Notes: a model not told the origin generated them from the letters alone. A DNA stretch of 64,000 bases from Taxillus chinensis (GCA_023512835.1 CM042091.1:42298107-42362106), one strand, 5' to 3'; shown: positions 34,061-44,704, counted from the stretch's first letter. Numbers and translations: made by a program.

Positions 34061-34585
34061 GACTATAATTTGACAGCTTCATCAAATCCTGTGTTTTCAA
34101 CATCGATGACTCCATAACCCTTTAGATTGTCTCCATCAAACTTTGTTGGTTCAGACAACTATGAGTACTTCAAGAGTCCTCATCGAACCTTATAGTGATC
34201 ACATAGTCTTGGTAAAGATTCAAAGTCCTTTGGACAAGCTTGGACTCTCTTGACATCGAACCTGTTAACTTGATATAACTCTTCTAACATAACCAACTAT
34301 AATTGTCTTCACATGAGTTCTTCGAATCTATCTTCGAGTTTATTCACCAGTCTAGCTTCGAGTCTATCTATGAGTTTGTCTTCGAGTCTGTCTTTGAATC
34401 TCTTCAGTATGTTCAAAACAAGTTTCAAAATCTTATAAGTGTTGTAACTAGTTATCTAATAGGACAACCACTTCAAGTCTATCTTCGAATCTCTTCAGTA
34501 TCTTCTTCGATTGTTTCATTCGAATAACTTGATTCGAATGCATAATACCAAACTTGATTCGATAAGAAGATAAATTGTTTCAACA

Positions 34586-36102
34586 CACTTAGCTAACTTC
34601 ACGAATTGATAGCTTTATTAATTTTGAGAGCTTCATCTAGTATAATTATATCTCAATCAACTTAAAGTTCCATTATGTATTTACAGACACAGCTAATAGT
34701 TAGAAATTAAAAACCTATTGCAATTAAAAAACTAAAGTAAAAGTCTAGCTTAACCTTAGCTACTATAAAATACAATTTACATAAGAAAAGTATATCAAAT
34801 AGTTTAACCTTACCTACTATAAAATACAATTTACATAAGAAAAGTATGTCAAATAGAGTCCTAGACGAAGAAGACTTCTTACAAAACAAGAAAGGTGCAC
34901 GTGGCGACACCTGTGACTGCACCATATGCACAGCGCCACATGATCGACGCTACGTGCACGTCATGTTTGGTATCACGGCTCATCACTGTCTCACACAAGA
35001 CTCCTCCATTTTGTTCTTAAATTCGGCTATTTCGTTTTAATGTTACCACAGAGCCTTCATCAAAAACATTCATTATCTCAAGGAATACCAAATTTTGGGC
35101 ATAGTCAAGTGCTTGTCTAACTCTTCCTCACCGCACCTTATGTTTTTGATTGGTGAGAACTAAAAAAAATACTATTTAATTTTCTATTTTTACCCAACCT
35201 TTAAATAAAGCATCAGTGCGGATGTAGTTTGCCCGCTGGATGGATTCGGGTTTCCACAATTGTAACAATAAAATACAAATTACTGCCAAGATCTTGCAAT
35301 AATTGCCTGAATTATGACTAATTAGTTTCTCCCAAATTTTTCCTTACTTCAACCTTTTTTCGGTTTTTTTTCCACGCAGTCAAATTGTATTCCTCTGTTT
35401 TCTTCATAGTTCCGACCTTGCTTCCTCTTCTTTGGTAATCAGTACTGACTTCCAACTATTGTTTCCGCAATCCAATCCAATGTGATGTTGATAGAAATGG
35501 TTTTTCAGAATGTAATTAAACTTTGTGTTTGTTAATTTATTGATTTTTACATTTATTTCTTGTCTTCATTCGCTCATCACCATTTGCTCCCACAATGCAC
35601 TTTCACAGTTTTATTATTACTGAAGCTGCCTTGTTTTATGAACTCAATCCCCTGCAAGGATTCGTACTAACAAATTCAAATAACTAAAAGCAGAATAGTT
35701 TGTAGTTGCAATTATCATGGAAACAAAATTAAGTAGATTGGTCATATATAAGGCAAAGAAAGAGATGAATAATAACTGCTTTATCAGCGCTGATCAGAAA
35801 ATGAAATATAAGAATGCATTAGTATCTGCAATGCAATTGGCGGTAGAAAATATGGGAGGAAATAAAAACTAGGAAATAAAACCAAAAGGAGATGCCTGAA
35901 TGACGCCGTCGGTAGAAACAAAGAAATTTAGCCTAAAGGCTTTAGGAGTGCGAGTTTTGGATTTGATCAACACCAACATGGATTTTGTGAGATATCATGG
36001 GACAATATTGTTGGTTAGTTATGAGAAGCAAAAGCGTTTTGTAAAGCCCTTCAGTTCTTTACATGTTGGACTGATGGTTATAACTATATAAGTTTTCAAA
36101 AG
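34586..36102. other. AT-rich intergenic DNA with a 54-bp tandem duplication
   Basis: No gene recognised. At about 34750-34856 a 54-bp unit (CTACTATAAAATACAATTTA and neighbours) occurs twice in tandem with a few differences. A reading frame at 35900-36091 (63 codons) resembles nothing I know. Confidence 0.6.
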
Positions 36103-36107
36103 CATTA

Positions 36108-36588
36108 TGATAAAGACCTTGCGCTAATACCTGTACCAACCTGTACAAATCAGCTATCTGTACCGCTCGTGATGTGCTCGTATTAAGTTGATGTCCATGA
36201 CATGGCTATGTGCACATATCCTATTGCACAAGACATCTTCTATCGCTACGATTCTTCTTATATTTACTTTTTTTATCGTATTAGAAATCTTTACTTTTTA
36301 TTACTTTCCTTTATTTAATTCGTATTAGGGTATTTTGATATTTTACTTTAGTTTCCTAATTATATTAAATTTCCAATTCCTAGATAGTCATTTGCCTATA
36401 AATAGGCCTTGTCAATAACAATTTATGAATTTAGATTATTGGCTATTGGCAATTATAAGCTTTCATATTAGAGATTTATACTTATTTTTAACTTTTCTAG
36501 TTAATTACTTGAATTGTTTGGGCTAAATTTTGGGTATTCGGTTATCTTTTTCTAGATTGTTGTTGAATCCTAATCAAAGTCCTTAACA
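36108..36588 (+). repeat. 5' LTR of the small LTR element
   Basis: 481 bp. Contains TGCCTATAAATAGG (about 36393-36406), a TATA box candidate. A few percent divergence from the 3' copy by eye. Confidence 0.85.
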
Positions 36589-37259
36589 ATTTAATGCTTT
36601 CATTGAGATATCCTAATTAAGATTTCTCAATTTTATCTCGCGTTTTTCATCAGCAATGACGGATGAGGCAGCTAGAACGAACAGGCATCGATTTAAAGCC
36701 CTAGAGAATTCTATGGTAGAGTTATTGGAAGCTATGGCGAAGATGGTTCAATTCCAAGCCAGGATTAATCAGAAAATTAATCAATTATCCGCACACAAGG
36801 AAAAAGATCCTATATGAGGCAAATGAACTCAAGGCGACGATTGTGGGTCACGACAAATTTCGCAAGAGGTTAAAGATACTTCTAGCGTTGAAAATGAACC
36901 ATGTTATCAGAGCTCACCTGAATCATGCTGTGAGGCTAAGTTCCTATCTGGTGACTCGTCTAAAGGGATTGGCGACCTAAACGTAAATTCAGAGTTCCTG
37001 ATCCCTCTGACTTCTTTTGCTCGACCGACCATGGTGGATGATGCCCAAATCGAAGTCAACAAAGCCATCACCGTCAAAGACTCTCTCAATGACATGATCC
37101 CTGTCCATGATGATGGCTAGTTAGGTGGTGCCCTCAACACAAGGCGCACCCAATTTATAATTGTTTCCAACATCGTAACCTTCATAATTAGACCAACTGA
37201 CGACTTTCTGTTATCACTTTATACTATCTTTATATGCAAAAGTATTCCACAAGCCAGAG

Positions 37260-37559
37260 ATGTATGCAGAATTCACGATAGATCCGAGATTTGCTCCGTT
37301 TATGTTTTTGCAGCTGCCTAATTTTGTGACAGTGAGGCAGAAGATTCACACAAGGGAAGAAGTCAAAAAATTTATAAAGGATTATGGGTTTCTGGGATTA
37401 ATGGGGTGCTTTATGTTGAATGTAGAACAGTTTCCCCAATTTTCCCTTAAGGACAAGGGAAGTTTCGAAGGGTGGGGAAATGATAAAGACCTTGCGCTAA
37501 TACTTGTACCAGCCTGTACGAATCAGCTACCCGTACCACACGTGATGTGCTCGTATTGA
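37260..37559 (+). CDS. Hypothetical frame from the small LTR element into its 3' LTR
   Basis: 99 codons starting MYAEFTIDPRFAPFMFLQLP. The first 73 codons lie in the internal region and the rest in the LTR. The residue mix (TREEVKKFIKDYGFLGLMGC) looks more protein-like than random AT-rich sequence, but I recognise no family. It could be a captured host fragment or gag relic. Confidence 0.3.
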   Translation: MYAEFTIDPRFAPFMFLQLPNFVTVRQKIHTREEVKKFIKDYGFLGLMGCFMLNVEQFPQFSLKDKGSFEGWGNDKDLALILVPACTNQLPVPHVMCSY

Positions 37560-37961
37560 GTTAATGTTCGTGACGTGACCACATGCACGTATCGTATTAC
37601 GCAAGACATCTTCTATCGTTGGGATTTTTCTTATATTTATTTTCCTTATCGGATTAAAAATCTTTCCTTTTTATTACTTTCCTTTATTTAATTCGTATTA
37701 GGATATTTTGATATTTTACTTTAGTTTCCTAATTATATTAAATTTTCAATTTCTAGATAGTCATTTGCCTATAAATAGGTCTTACCTATGACAATTTATG
37801 AATTTAAATTATTTACTATTGATAATTATAAACTCTCATATTAGAGATATATACTTATTTTTGATTTTTCTAATTAATTACTTGAATTATTTGGACTAGA
37901 ATTTAGGTATTCGATTATCCTTCTCTAGATTGTTGTTGAATCTTAATCAAGGTCTTCAACA
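37481..37961 (+). repeat. 3' LTR of the small LTR element
   Basis: 481 bp, equal in length to the 5' copy, followed directly by the TSD CATTA. Confidence 0.85.
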
Positions 37962-37966
37962 CATTA

Positions 37967-39625
37967 CTTCAAGGGTAGAACTATTTTTAATGTGAACCTG
38001 AAGGTCCTCTTTTAGAAGTGAAGCTTTGCATGGATTCTGTATTAGTATTAGTGAATGCTACCATGTAATTGTGTCTCTCATGATAGATAAGACAACTGAC
38101 AATTTTATTGTTTGTAATTTTTGTTCAGGTTCTATTCATCTTTGAGTCTCACTGTTTTCCCTTTTTCTTTGCCGCAGTTTGACCATAATATGATTTTAAA
38201 CTAAAAGGAAAAAGTGTACAGATAATGTAACTTGATTTCATGAGTCCTCACATTGTAGATGCATTACTACTAATAACTTTTGATAAACAGAAACTCGTTT
38301 AAATAATTCTGTTGATATTTGATTTCTTTTAGGGCATTACCAACAAGATTGCTTCTTGCAGCTTATGATAACGGAATATTCCCCCTCATCTCTAACTTGT
38401 AAACATATGAGCTATCAAAGAGATCAAAATCTGCTTGCTTGTGTATGCCATTGTATACGTAATATGCATCATATGTGTTAGGATATGTTAGAGATCACAA
38501 TCTGCTTTTTTTTTTCTTGTTTATATTTATATCCATACATGTTTATGTACATTAAAGTGCTTGATATACATCAGCATTACAGAGCATGCATGCACTCGTT
38601 TTGATTGCAAGTTCATTAGAGAAATAGAAACTGCATTGTTGGCTTTGCATAGCCCTGAAGTCTATGATGATATTTGTATCAGTGCTTATCGACATTAAAG
38701 GGTTGATATGCGTTAATGTGCTGGCATGCACTTTTTTTATTGTGAAATTTGTAGGGAAATAGAAGATACTGTATTGTTGGCTTTACAAAGTCCTGCTGGC
38801 ACCCGGTGTACGTTCGAGCCAAATAGACCCCGCGCTGTGCTGTTTGAAGGTCCTTCCGGGTTTGACTCATGCCCCCAAAAAACAAATCACTGTAATCACT
38901 ACTAAAACAGTGTGTCTATATGTGTGTGTTTCACTTCCATGGGAGCATCCTAAAATGCATTTTCTGTAGCTATTATTTGGTATGCTGTGGCTTAGAATGT
39001 TTTGAACGTCCTTACTTAGTTCTGGCACAAACCTGGTCAACAGACAGATTTTTCCTATGAATTCTTGGAAGTTTTTCGTTGGATGCTATTCCACCACTCT
39101 ACTAAACTCTACTAAAACCAAGGCTCCACCTCATAGTGTGAAAGACAGACATCCATGGAATAGAGTGACAGAGACGCTGCTTATATGACTCCCTGGCCGG
39201 TGGAGTTTGTAATATCCTCAAAATCCCACATCAAAAGGTTGTTCTATACGTGTTAGCGTAGAAACTCAAGCCCGTCCTATGAGCACCTTGTTGGCTATAG
39301 TCCTCCTAGGAAAAGATTTGTCCGGCAGCACAGTAAAGTCGGGCAAAGTAGAACTTTCTTGTGTATCACAATTTATGGTGGCTTGCTAGATAGTTCACTA
39401 CTCTTTGTTACACATAATAACAGGTCAAAGAGCAATACCTACAAAATATTGCTCGTAGCGTGGAACCTTAAACCAACAAATTGCACAGCAACAAGCCCAG
39501 CAGCACGCGCCCTTTCCTGCATCGATTCGATTCAGTAAATAAAAATAAAAATGCAATCACTCCCCTCGTGTTAGCTTTGTTTCTTTGTACTTTTTCTCGA
39601 AAGAGCTTTTGGGGGATTTTTCAAT
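37967..39625. other. Intergenic DNA with a diverged direct repeat
   Basis: No supported gene. About 38610-38655 and 38750-38800 share GAAATAGAA..CTG.ATTGTTGGCTTT and similar flanks, a diverged duplication about 140 bp apart. Exon-like stretches near 38337-38400 and 38610-38690 lack a recognisable family. The sequence starting at 39209 (TGTAATATCCTCAAAATCCC) resembles an LTR start, but I found no partner. Confidence 0.5.
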
Positions 39626-40261
39626 TTAACTTCTTGTACCACGTAAAAGGAGAGAAAGAGGTGCAAAGAAAAAGAAAAAGGACTTCTCCAGGAAGGGAAA
39701 CCAGCTTTGTGAAAGCTTTTGTTTCAGGTTTATTTTTAAATTTGTGTGGTGAGAAGCTACTAGCTCAAAAGCTGTGGAGAGAAGCCCCATTTGTACTGGG
39801 CCTGGGTTGGGAAATGGGAACTTGTACCTTTCCGAATCGTCATCTTCGACTCGCTTCCGCTTTCGTTTGGACTCGTTCCTCGCCACGAGGGTGGCGACCT
39901 GAAGCTGAGTCTGCACCCGCAGCAGAGTCAAGTCGGCATCCGACTCGGCTCGTCGCTTCTCGGCTTCGATCCGCCGCGCCTCCCTCTCCCTCACCATCTC
40001 CATCTCGGCGAGCTCCAACTTCAGCAGGGACTGGGAGAAGCCGTGGACGCTAGCCGCCAGATCAGCCATAGGAGTTGACTCGGCGGAGGAGCTGAGCTCC
40101 GCCGGATCAGAGTCAGAGCTCGGGCGAGTGGCGGAGGGCGAGTCAGTAGGATGTGGGGCAGATAAGAGCCCGGCGTCGAAGCTGTATTTCAGGAGATTCG
40201 ACTTCTCGGTTGTGCCTGCTGCTGACCCACTCGGCACGGGTCGACTCGGTGGCTCCGCCAT
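39626..40261 (-). CDS. Uncharacterised charged coiled-coil protein (exon)
   Basis: A minus-strand frame from ATG 40261 (MAEPPSRPVPSG), open to 39626. A good splice donor (GGAAAG|GTACAAG at 39828/39827) suggests the exon ends there, giving about 144 codons. Features: a Ser/Pro-rich N-terminus (residues 1-70, with KYSFDAGLLSAPHP), then MADLAASVHGFSQSLLKLEL and a long charged helix (EMEMVREREARRIEAEKRR, LTLLRVQTQLQVATLVA), then a basic tail RKRKR followed by acidic residues. The helix-plus-basic-tail resembles the C-terminal region of some plant trihelix proteins, but no DNA-binding domain is present here. GC content is much higher than around it, as in a real exon. Function unknown; it could also be a gene fragment. 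Confidence 0.5.
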   Translation of the reverse strand: MAEPPSRPVPSGSAAGTTEKSNLLKYSFDAGLLSAPHPTDSPSATRPSSDSDPAELSSSAESTPMADLAASVHGFSQSLLKLELAEMEMVREREARRIEAEKRRAESDADLTLLRVQTQLQVATLVARNESKRKRKRVEDDDSERYKFPFPNPGPVQMGLLSTAFELVASHHTNLKINLKQKLSQSWFPFLEKSFFFFFAPLSLLLRGTRS

Positions 40262-40433
40262 TATCGACTTGTTCGTTGACTCCTTCTGCAAGCAAGGTGG
40301 AGAATAAGTTGTGCCCGAATGACCCGAACACGTTGTGGGGATATATTCAGTGGGCGAGAAAGAACAAGCTGAAGTCGAGGAAAATTGGTTGACTGGACAT
40401 CCAAAATCCGGATCGTAGATTTTTGTACGTTAA

Positions 40434-40924
40434 TATTACGATTGACAAAAATCATATCGTTTTTCTATTATAAAATAAATAAAAATTAAAATAACAGATG
40501 TAATCACGCGCGCCAGCCTCTCTCATGACAGCGCAAGATAGCACATTGGCCATGGATGTCGACGATGACTCACAACTGTCACTGGTGTCAGCATCTCCGG
40601 CTCGTCATCACCATCGTCCACCGGCCAGATCACGGTGACGGTAGCCTCCCCTAGGTTGCCGACACCGGAGAATGCCCTGACGCTTGCCCTCGTCGCCCCG
40701 AAGCCTCGGTCCGCCGGCAGCGGCAACGGCCGGGAGGACTGCTGGAGCGACGACGCGACGGCGGTGCGGATCAATGCCTGGGGCTAGCGCTACCTGGAGT
40801 TGAGCCGTGAAAATCTAAAGCAATATCACTGGAAGGAGGAGCTGGCGCGCGTGGTTGCATTTGTTATTTTAATTTTTATTTATTCTATAATAGCAAAACG
40901 ATATCGTTTTTGTCAATCGTAATA
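40434..40924. mobile_element. Long-TIR element carrying a trihelix gene fragment (Pack-MULE-like)
   Basis: The ends are inverted repeats of about 95-100 bp: left arm TATTACGATTGACAAAAATC (40434 on), right arm its inverse ending TCAATCGTAATA (40924). The match runs inward to the CACGCGCGCCAGC boundary (about 40527 and 40848). Between the arms lies GC-rich coding-like sequence unrelated to the AT-rich arms. Long TIRs around a host gene fragment are the hallmark of Pack-MULEs. I see no convincing 9-bp duplication, so the class is not proven. Confidence 0.65.
40578..40845 (+). pseudogene. Trihelix transcription factor N-terminal fragment (ASIL/6b-interacting type)
   Basis: One plus-strand frame reads SSSPSSTGQITVTVASPR, ENALTLALVAPKPRSAG, then REDCWSDDATAVRINAWG, a stop (TAG 40785-40787), RYLELSRENLKQYHWKEELA. 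The second part is the start of a trihelix (MADF/Myb-like) domain: DCWS..AT..(V)..AWG.RYLEL.R.NL....W, with the conserved tryptophans of helices 1 and 2. The Ser/Pro leader with QITV also fits this subfamily. The domain is cut off after helix 2 by the right inverted repeat. In the intact family these proteins bind GT-type promoter elements in the nucleus. A captured, non-functional fragment. Confidence 0.75.
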
Positions 40925-43092
40925 CCACTATATAAAAAAAAGCATATATCTTTAGGTCTGTTGTGATATGCTATCTCTTAAGTCCATGTGAGATGTCAAT
41001 TGTACCCGGTGCCATATTCGGTGGTTGAGTTTGAGCTGAGTTGAGCTCAGTGCAGATGTTCCCTTACGTGAATGTGATAGGTGACATTTCTGACTCGATT
41101 TTTGCGGGTCAAAAATCCGGGGCATGACACATGGACTAATGAGGACTAATTTCGCCTACCCCTAAATTGAGTGATGAATAGACACCTAAACATATAGCAT
41201 TAAGGTGGTCTATCTGACTGAAAGAATATATAAGGAAGGGAATGGAACACAAATCTTAAGGAATGAATGTCAAGGTTATGTGTCCTAGAGTGTATGATCA
41301 ACATAAAAGAATAAGACATGATTAGTAAAAAAACAATAATGATACAATTCACATAAAAACAAGGTTAGTGGAGATAACAAAAATATTGATATGAACAAAT
41401 GTATAAGGCAAAGTCAGTAAAAAAGAATAGCAAAATATTTACAAGATAATATACGAAAAAAACAGTAACAAAACAACATGATTTGATTTAGATGAACCTA
41501 TCCTTTAAAAGGAAGACTAAAATGAGCAAATAACATGTAGGTCAATGCCCCTAGTGGGCTCCTATTGCTGAACCTATCTTATTCGTTGGTCCTCAAACTT
41601 CCTCTATAGAGGGCTCCGTACGCCATGGGATTTACCGGAGGGGGGCCTTAAAAGGATGAGTCTTAAAAAGACCTCAAGCTTGAGTGAGGAGTCTGGGGTC
41701 GCTTTGCGGATAATGATCAACGCGCAGGGCACCCTAATAAACCTCGCTAACCTGGACTGTGATAAAAACCCGGGTATAAAGTTCATGCTTGAATGCAACA
41801 ATTAGGGAAAGCGGTAAAGCATGACTATCATAGCATCAATGCGCGTAAATCAAAATTATCATGTAACGACAATTAAGCGCAATAAATAAATCACTTAAAT
41901 AAAGGATATATAGAGAATAAATAAAAAATAAAAATAATTTAAAACAAAAAATAAACCTCCTAATCCTAATTGTAAGCCTAACTCCCTGATTATCCTCAGC
42001 GGAGTCGTCAGTTGTCATCACCGAATAAGAAGAACATCAAAATGAATCGGCATGCCAACATATCCTCCAGCGCATAGAGGAGCTTGTCAAACCATATCAG
42101 ACAAAATAGGCCAAACACAAATAAATAAAATGGAAGAGGGAAGGATAAAATGTAGCAAAACAAACCAAATAAACAAAAAAACGACTCAACAGTCCCAACG
42201 ATCAACCAAGCTAAAAGAAAAATAGATAAGTAAATGTAACCCAACAACCATGCCAGAAAACCTAACAGTCCAAGAAATAAAACACTTGTGCATGCAAACA
42301 TAGACAATGAATGACATCAAAAACGTGGATCACAACACAAGCAATGAATGACATCAGGACAAAATTTGTGAATAAACAAAGGAGTTAACCGAGTGAACCA
42401 AACATTCCCAGGTTGGACATGGTTGTTTAGCAGTATCCTATGAATTCCTAGCATAAGAGGTTGCATGAAGCTTTATCCTATTCCTCTGGGCTAGGGAGAT
42501 TGCTAGAGCTGGTCAAGATATTTTAAGAGAGCAGGCCTTCCATATGGAAAATCACTATATTTTTGTTTGTGGGTTGTATCATGACCCGACTTCTTGAAAA
42601 TTTCTATGCATTGCATGGTGTTTAAAACCTTGTCTAAAGATCCAATACAAAATAAAGAAAATTTTCAAAAGTGAGAAAATTTGTTCACGAAGCAGGCAAC
42701 ATCATTTATTGGGGTGGAGAGATTGTCTGATTATGATCTTGTGTACTGTGTATCGCCTCCTAGATCAACATTGATGTAGAAATGGTGGAAAGCATTGAAT
42801 TTTGAGAGGATGAAGCACAAGGTATTGATGCGGACACCATAGGATTTCTTGAGGCGTAGAATTTGAGATGGGTGATCACATTAAATTTGAAGAGGGTATA
42901 GCACAAGAAGGCGGCAACAGCTGTTACTAATGGGGATCAACTTTCAGGAGTGTGTATCTCCGAGCTGCAGGGATGATTTTGGGTGACAGAATATGGAAAG
43001 GTGGAACAGCTTCGATTATACAATTTGGTGATCTAGGTTTTCAGGGATATAGCCAAAACTATAATTTTCTGAAAGTAAATTTAAGAAAAAAC
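40925..43092. other. Intergenic, repeat-like DNA
   Basis: No gene supported. At 41095-41128 the sequence AAAAATCCGGGGCATGACA resembles the 3' terminus of Tekay-type LTRs (gypsy-B ends GAAATCCGGGGCGTGACA), so an LTR relic is possible. The block 41560-41800 is GC-richer and looks like an unclassified repeat. The remainder is AT-rich. Confidence 0.5.
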
Positions 43093-43131
43093 AATGTTTA
43101 GTGGTTTTGGAATTGTCAATATTTTCGGGTC

Positions 43132-44704
43132 GTGATGTTCCACGCGCGACACGCGCGCGATTTTGGGCGACACAGAGGCGATCGCGATGCGCCGTTTCCT
43201 CATGTTGCTGGACAGGGTCCGATCGTGGCGGCCGCTGGCACTGGCACTCGAGCCAGTGAGCATTCCTCTCGAGTTCTGCGGGTGGAATCGAAGTCGTTCA
43301 AGGTGAAAGAGCTTGGTCGGGCGATTCGGATCGTGGAGCGCAGCCGAACGTGGATCAGTGCTATCTCGCTCAGTCGGGATGTGGCGTCATGGCTAGGACG
43401 AGTGTTGGGGGAGCTGGCCGGTCTTCCTTTGGGCCGGCTCGAGGTGAAGTCTTTCCGCGAAGGCGCTACGGTCTACCTGGCTCAATGGTGCCGGAATCGC
43501 AGTGGAAGCTTCATCTCGTTTTCTGCCGCTGGTCCATCTCGGTCGCAGGGGACTCTCTTCATCCCCACCAGCCGTGACGCTCATGGGTGGCTTGGGCTGC
43601 AGAGTTTGCTCGACTCAGGGCTTGGGAGCCGTCGGGGTGTTAGTGACGAGGGGGGAGACCCGGCTCGCGTCTCTGCTTGCGGTTCTGCGTGGGTGTCGGT
43701 GCGCGCCTCTGAACGCGATGCCAGGACGTATCGCGACATGGCGTCGGGTGGCATTGCCGTCGGGAGGCCAGACGACGGCAATGGTGGGGTCTCTGTCGAC
43801 CTGTCCGTTCAGGTGAAGCTGGGCGTCGGGTGACGGGGAGAATGGATCGTGGTCGACGCCTCCGTGCTCTCTGCGACGCCGGTCGGGGCTCCTGCGTCTT
43901 CTCCTGCCGCGCCTCCCCCTGACGGAGCTTTTGAGCAGTTGAGGCCGCTCGTCCCTGTCTGGGGGGGGCGCATCGGTCCTGGCTGGTTCGCGGGTGCCAG
44001 AGTACGTTGTAGCTCACACGGGGGTGCTGTCATGGGGGTCGCCCCGTTCGTGGCGTTTTGAGCGTGGGGAGGGCAGTAGACGCAGTCCCTCTACTGGTGA
44101 GCGCGCCTAGTCGACTGGGGTGTGGGTGGGGGCCACTTAGCTGGGGGGTTTGGTCATGGCGGATGTTGGTGACTCGTGAGGGGTTCTGCCCCATGGGGGG
44201 ATGCTCGTTCGTCCCGGCGGGGGAGGTTGATGCTGGGGCGTTGTCTCGCCCAGGGGCTGTCCACAGTCAGCAAGTGGTGGCAGTTTAGCTTCAGTGGCGG
44301 GGGAGGAGAGTTTGGTTTCTGCTAGTGCTCTGGTGGTGCAGGCTCGGGAGGCTCCGCTGGGTGTCATTGCTGATCAGCCTGCAGCTCTTGCAGTATAACC
44401 TCGCTGTCCAAAGGAGTCTAATTGGGTCTTACGGAAGCATAAGGCCATTGGTAAGATCTTGGGGGTGACTTTTGAGGGGTGTGAAGATGCTGTGTCGGAT
44501 CTGCTTCGCGGCATTGAGGCTCGACATCGAGCGCGCAAGGCTGCTGCACCTTGTAGGCAGCCTGCGGGCACGAGGCCTAAGTGTGCCCGAGAGCTTCGGG
44601 GACTTGCATCTTCGATTAATTATGATGCAAGGGTTTCTCGGCCTTCTCGGGTGGGGTCGGGGACTGTTTTGGCTGTCCGGGGGGATCTTGAGTTATCCCA
44701 ATGA
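43132..44704 (+). pseudogene. LINE ORF1
   Basis: The first ORF of the LINE, in pieces. 43132-43833 is open (SKSFKVKELGRAIRIVERSR, SWLGRVLGELAGLPLGRL, KSFREGATVYLAQWCRNRSG) and resembles the N-terminal region of plant L1 ORF1. Pro/Ala/Gly-rich linkers with frame changes follow. The end at 44459-44704 reads FEGCEDAVSDLLRGIEAR, CARELRGLASSINYDARVSR, the usual ORF1 terminus. The stop TGA (44702-44704) overlaps the ORF2 start as ATGA. In L1 elements ORF1 is an RNA-binding chaperone. The start at 43132 is the first in-frame ATG after the element's 5' end; a start further in cannot be ruled out. Confidence 0.7.

Larger units (their letters stand above)
6570..34585 (-). mobile_element. Copia-B retrotransposon, split by nested insertions
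   Basis: A minus-strand Ty1/copia element. Its 5' LTR is at 31573-34585, its PBS at 31556-31570 and its gag at 30887-31530; after the interruption, gag and the start of pol continue at 6570-8091. The interruption (8092-30886) is a LARD with ATCTC on both sides, so the two gag halves belong together. The left end at 6570 is a truncation against an unrelated LTR; the rest of pol and the 3' LTR are missing. Confidence 0.85.
31573..34585 (-). repeat. Copia-B 5' LTR (with nested MITE)
   Basis: On the element strand it starts TGTTGAAACAATTTATC (34585) and ends CACTTTGGGACCTACA (31573). About 3.0 kb, or about 2.57 kb without the hAT MITE (32162-32600). A large part (about 32990-34060, and again 34303-34510) consists of short repeats around GACTC-TAC-GAGTC. 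The 5' boundary is inferred from the TG start and copia habit, because no partner LTR is in the window. The CACCCCCCC tract near the end is shared with copia-A. Confidence 0.7.
36108..37961 (+). mobile_element. Small non-autonomous LTR retrotransposon
   Basis: Complete element of 1854 bp with two 481-bp LTRs (36108-36588 and 37481-37961), both TGATAAAGACCTTGCGC to CAACA/TAACA, and a 5-bp TSD CATTA (36103-36107 and 37962-37966). The tract GGGTGGGGAAA directly precedes the 3' LTR and fits a polypurine tract. The usual tRNA-Met primer site is not visible after the 5' LTR (ATTTAATGCTTTCATTG), so the primer is unknown. The 892-bp internal region has a short frame at 36656-36818 (MTDEAARTNRHRFKALENSM) that resembles a gypsy gag start, and a 99-codon frame from 37260 into the LTR. 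It fits the TRIM/SMART size class. Confidence 0.85.

Noticed and set aside
38337..38400. An exon-like stretch after TTTCTTTTAG (ALPTRLLLAAYDNGIFPLIS)
   Set aside because: It is short, isolated, has no family match that I know, and has no supporting neighbouring exons.
38800..38830. A possible SINE B-box GTTCGAGCC
   Set aside because: No A-box at the right distance, no tail and no duplication were seen.
39209..39480. Possible TRIM/Cassandra LTR (TGTAATATCCTCAAAATCCC)
   Set aside because: No 5S-rRNA-like segment, partner LTR or TSD was found.
42008..42307. A 99-codon frame with apparent membrane helices
   Set aside because: It is very A-rich on the opposite strand, so Leu/Phe/Ile codons arise by composition; no family and no splice context.
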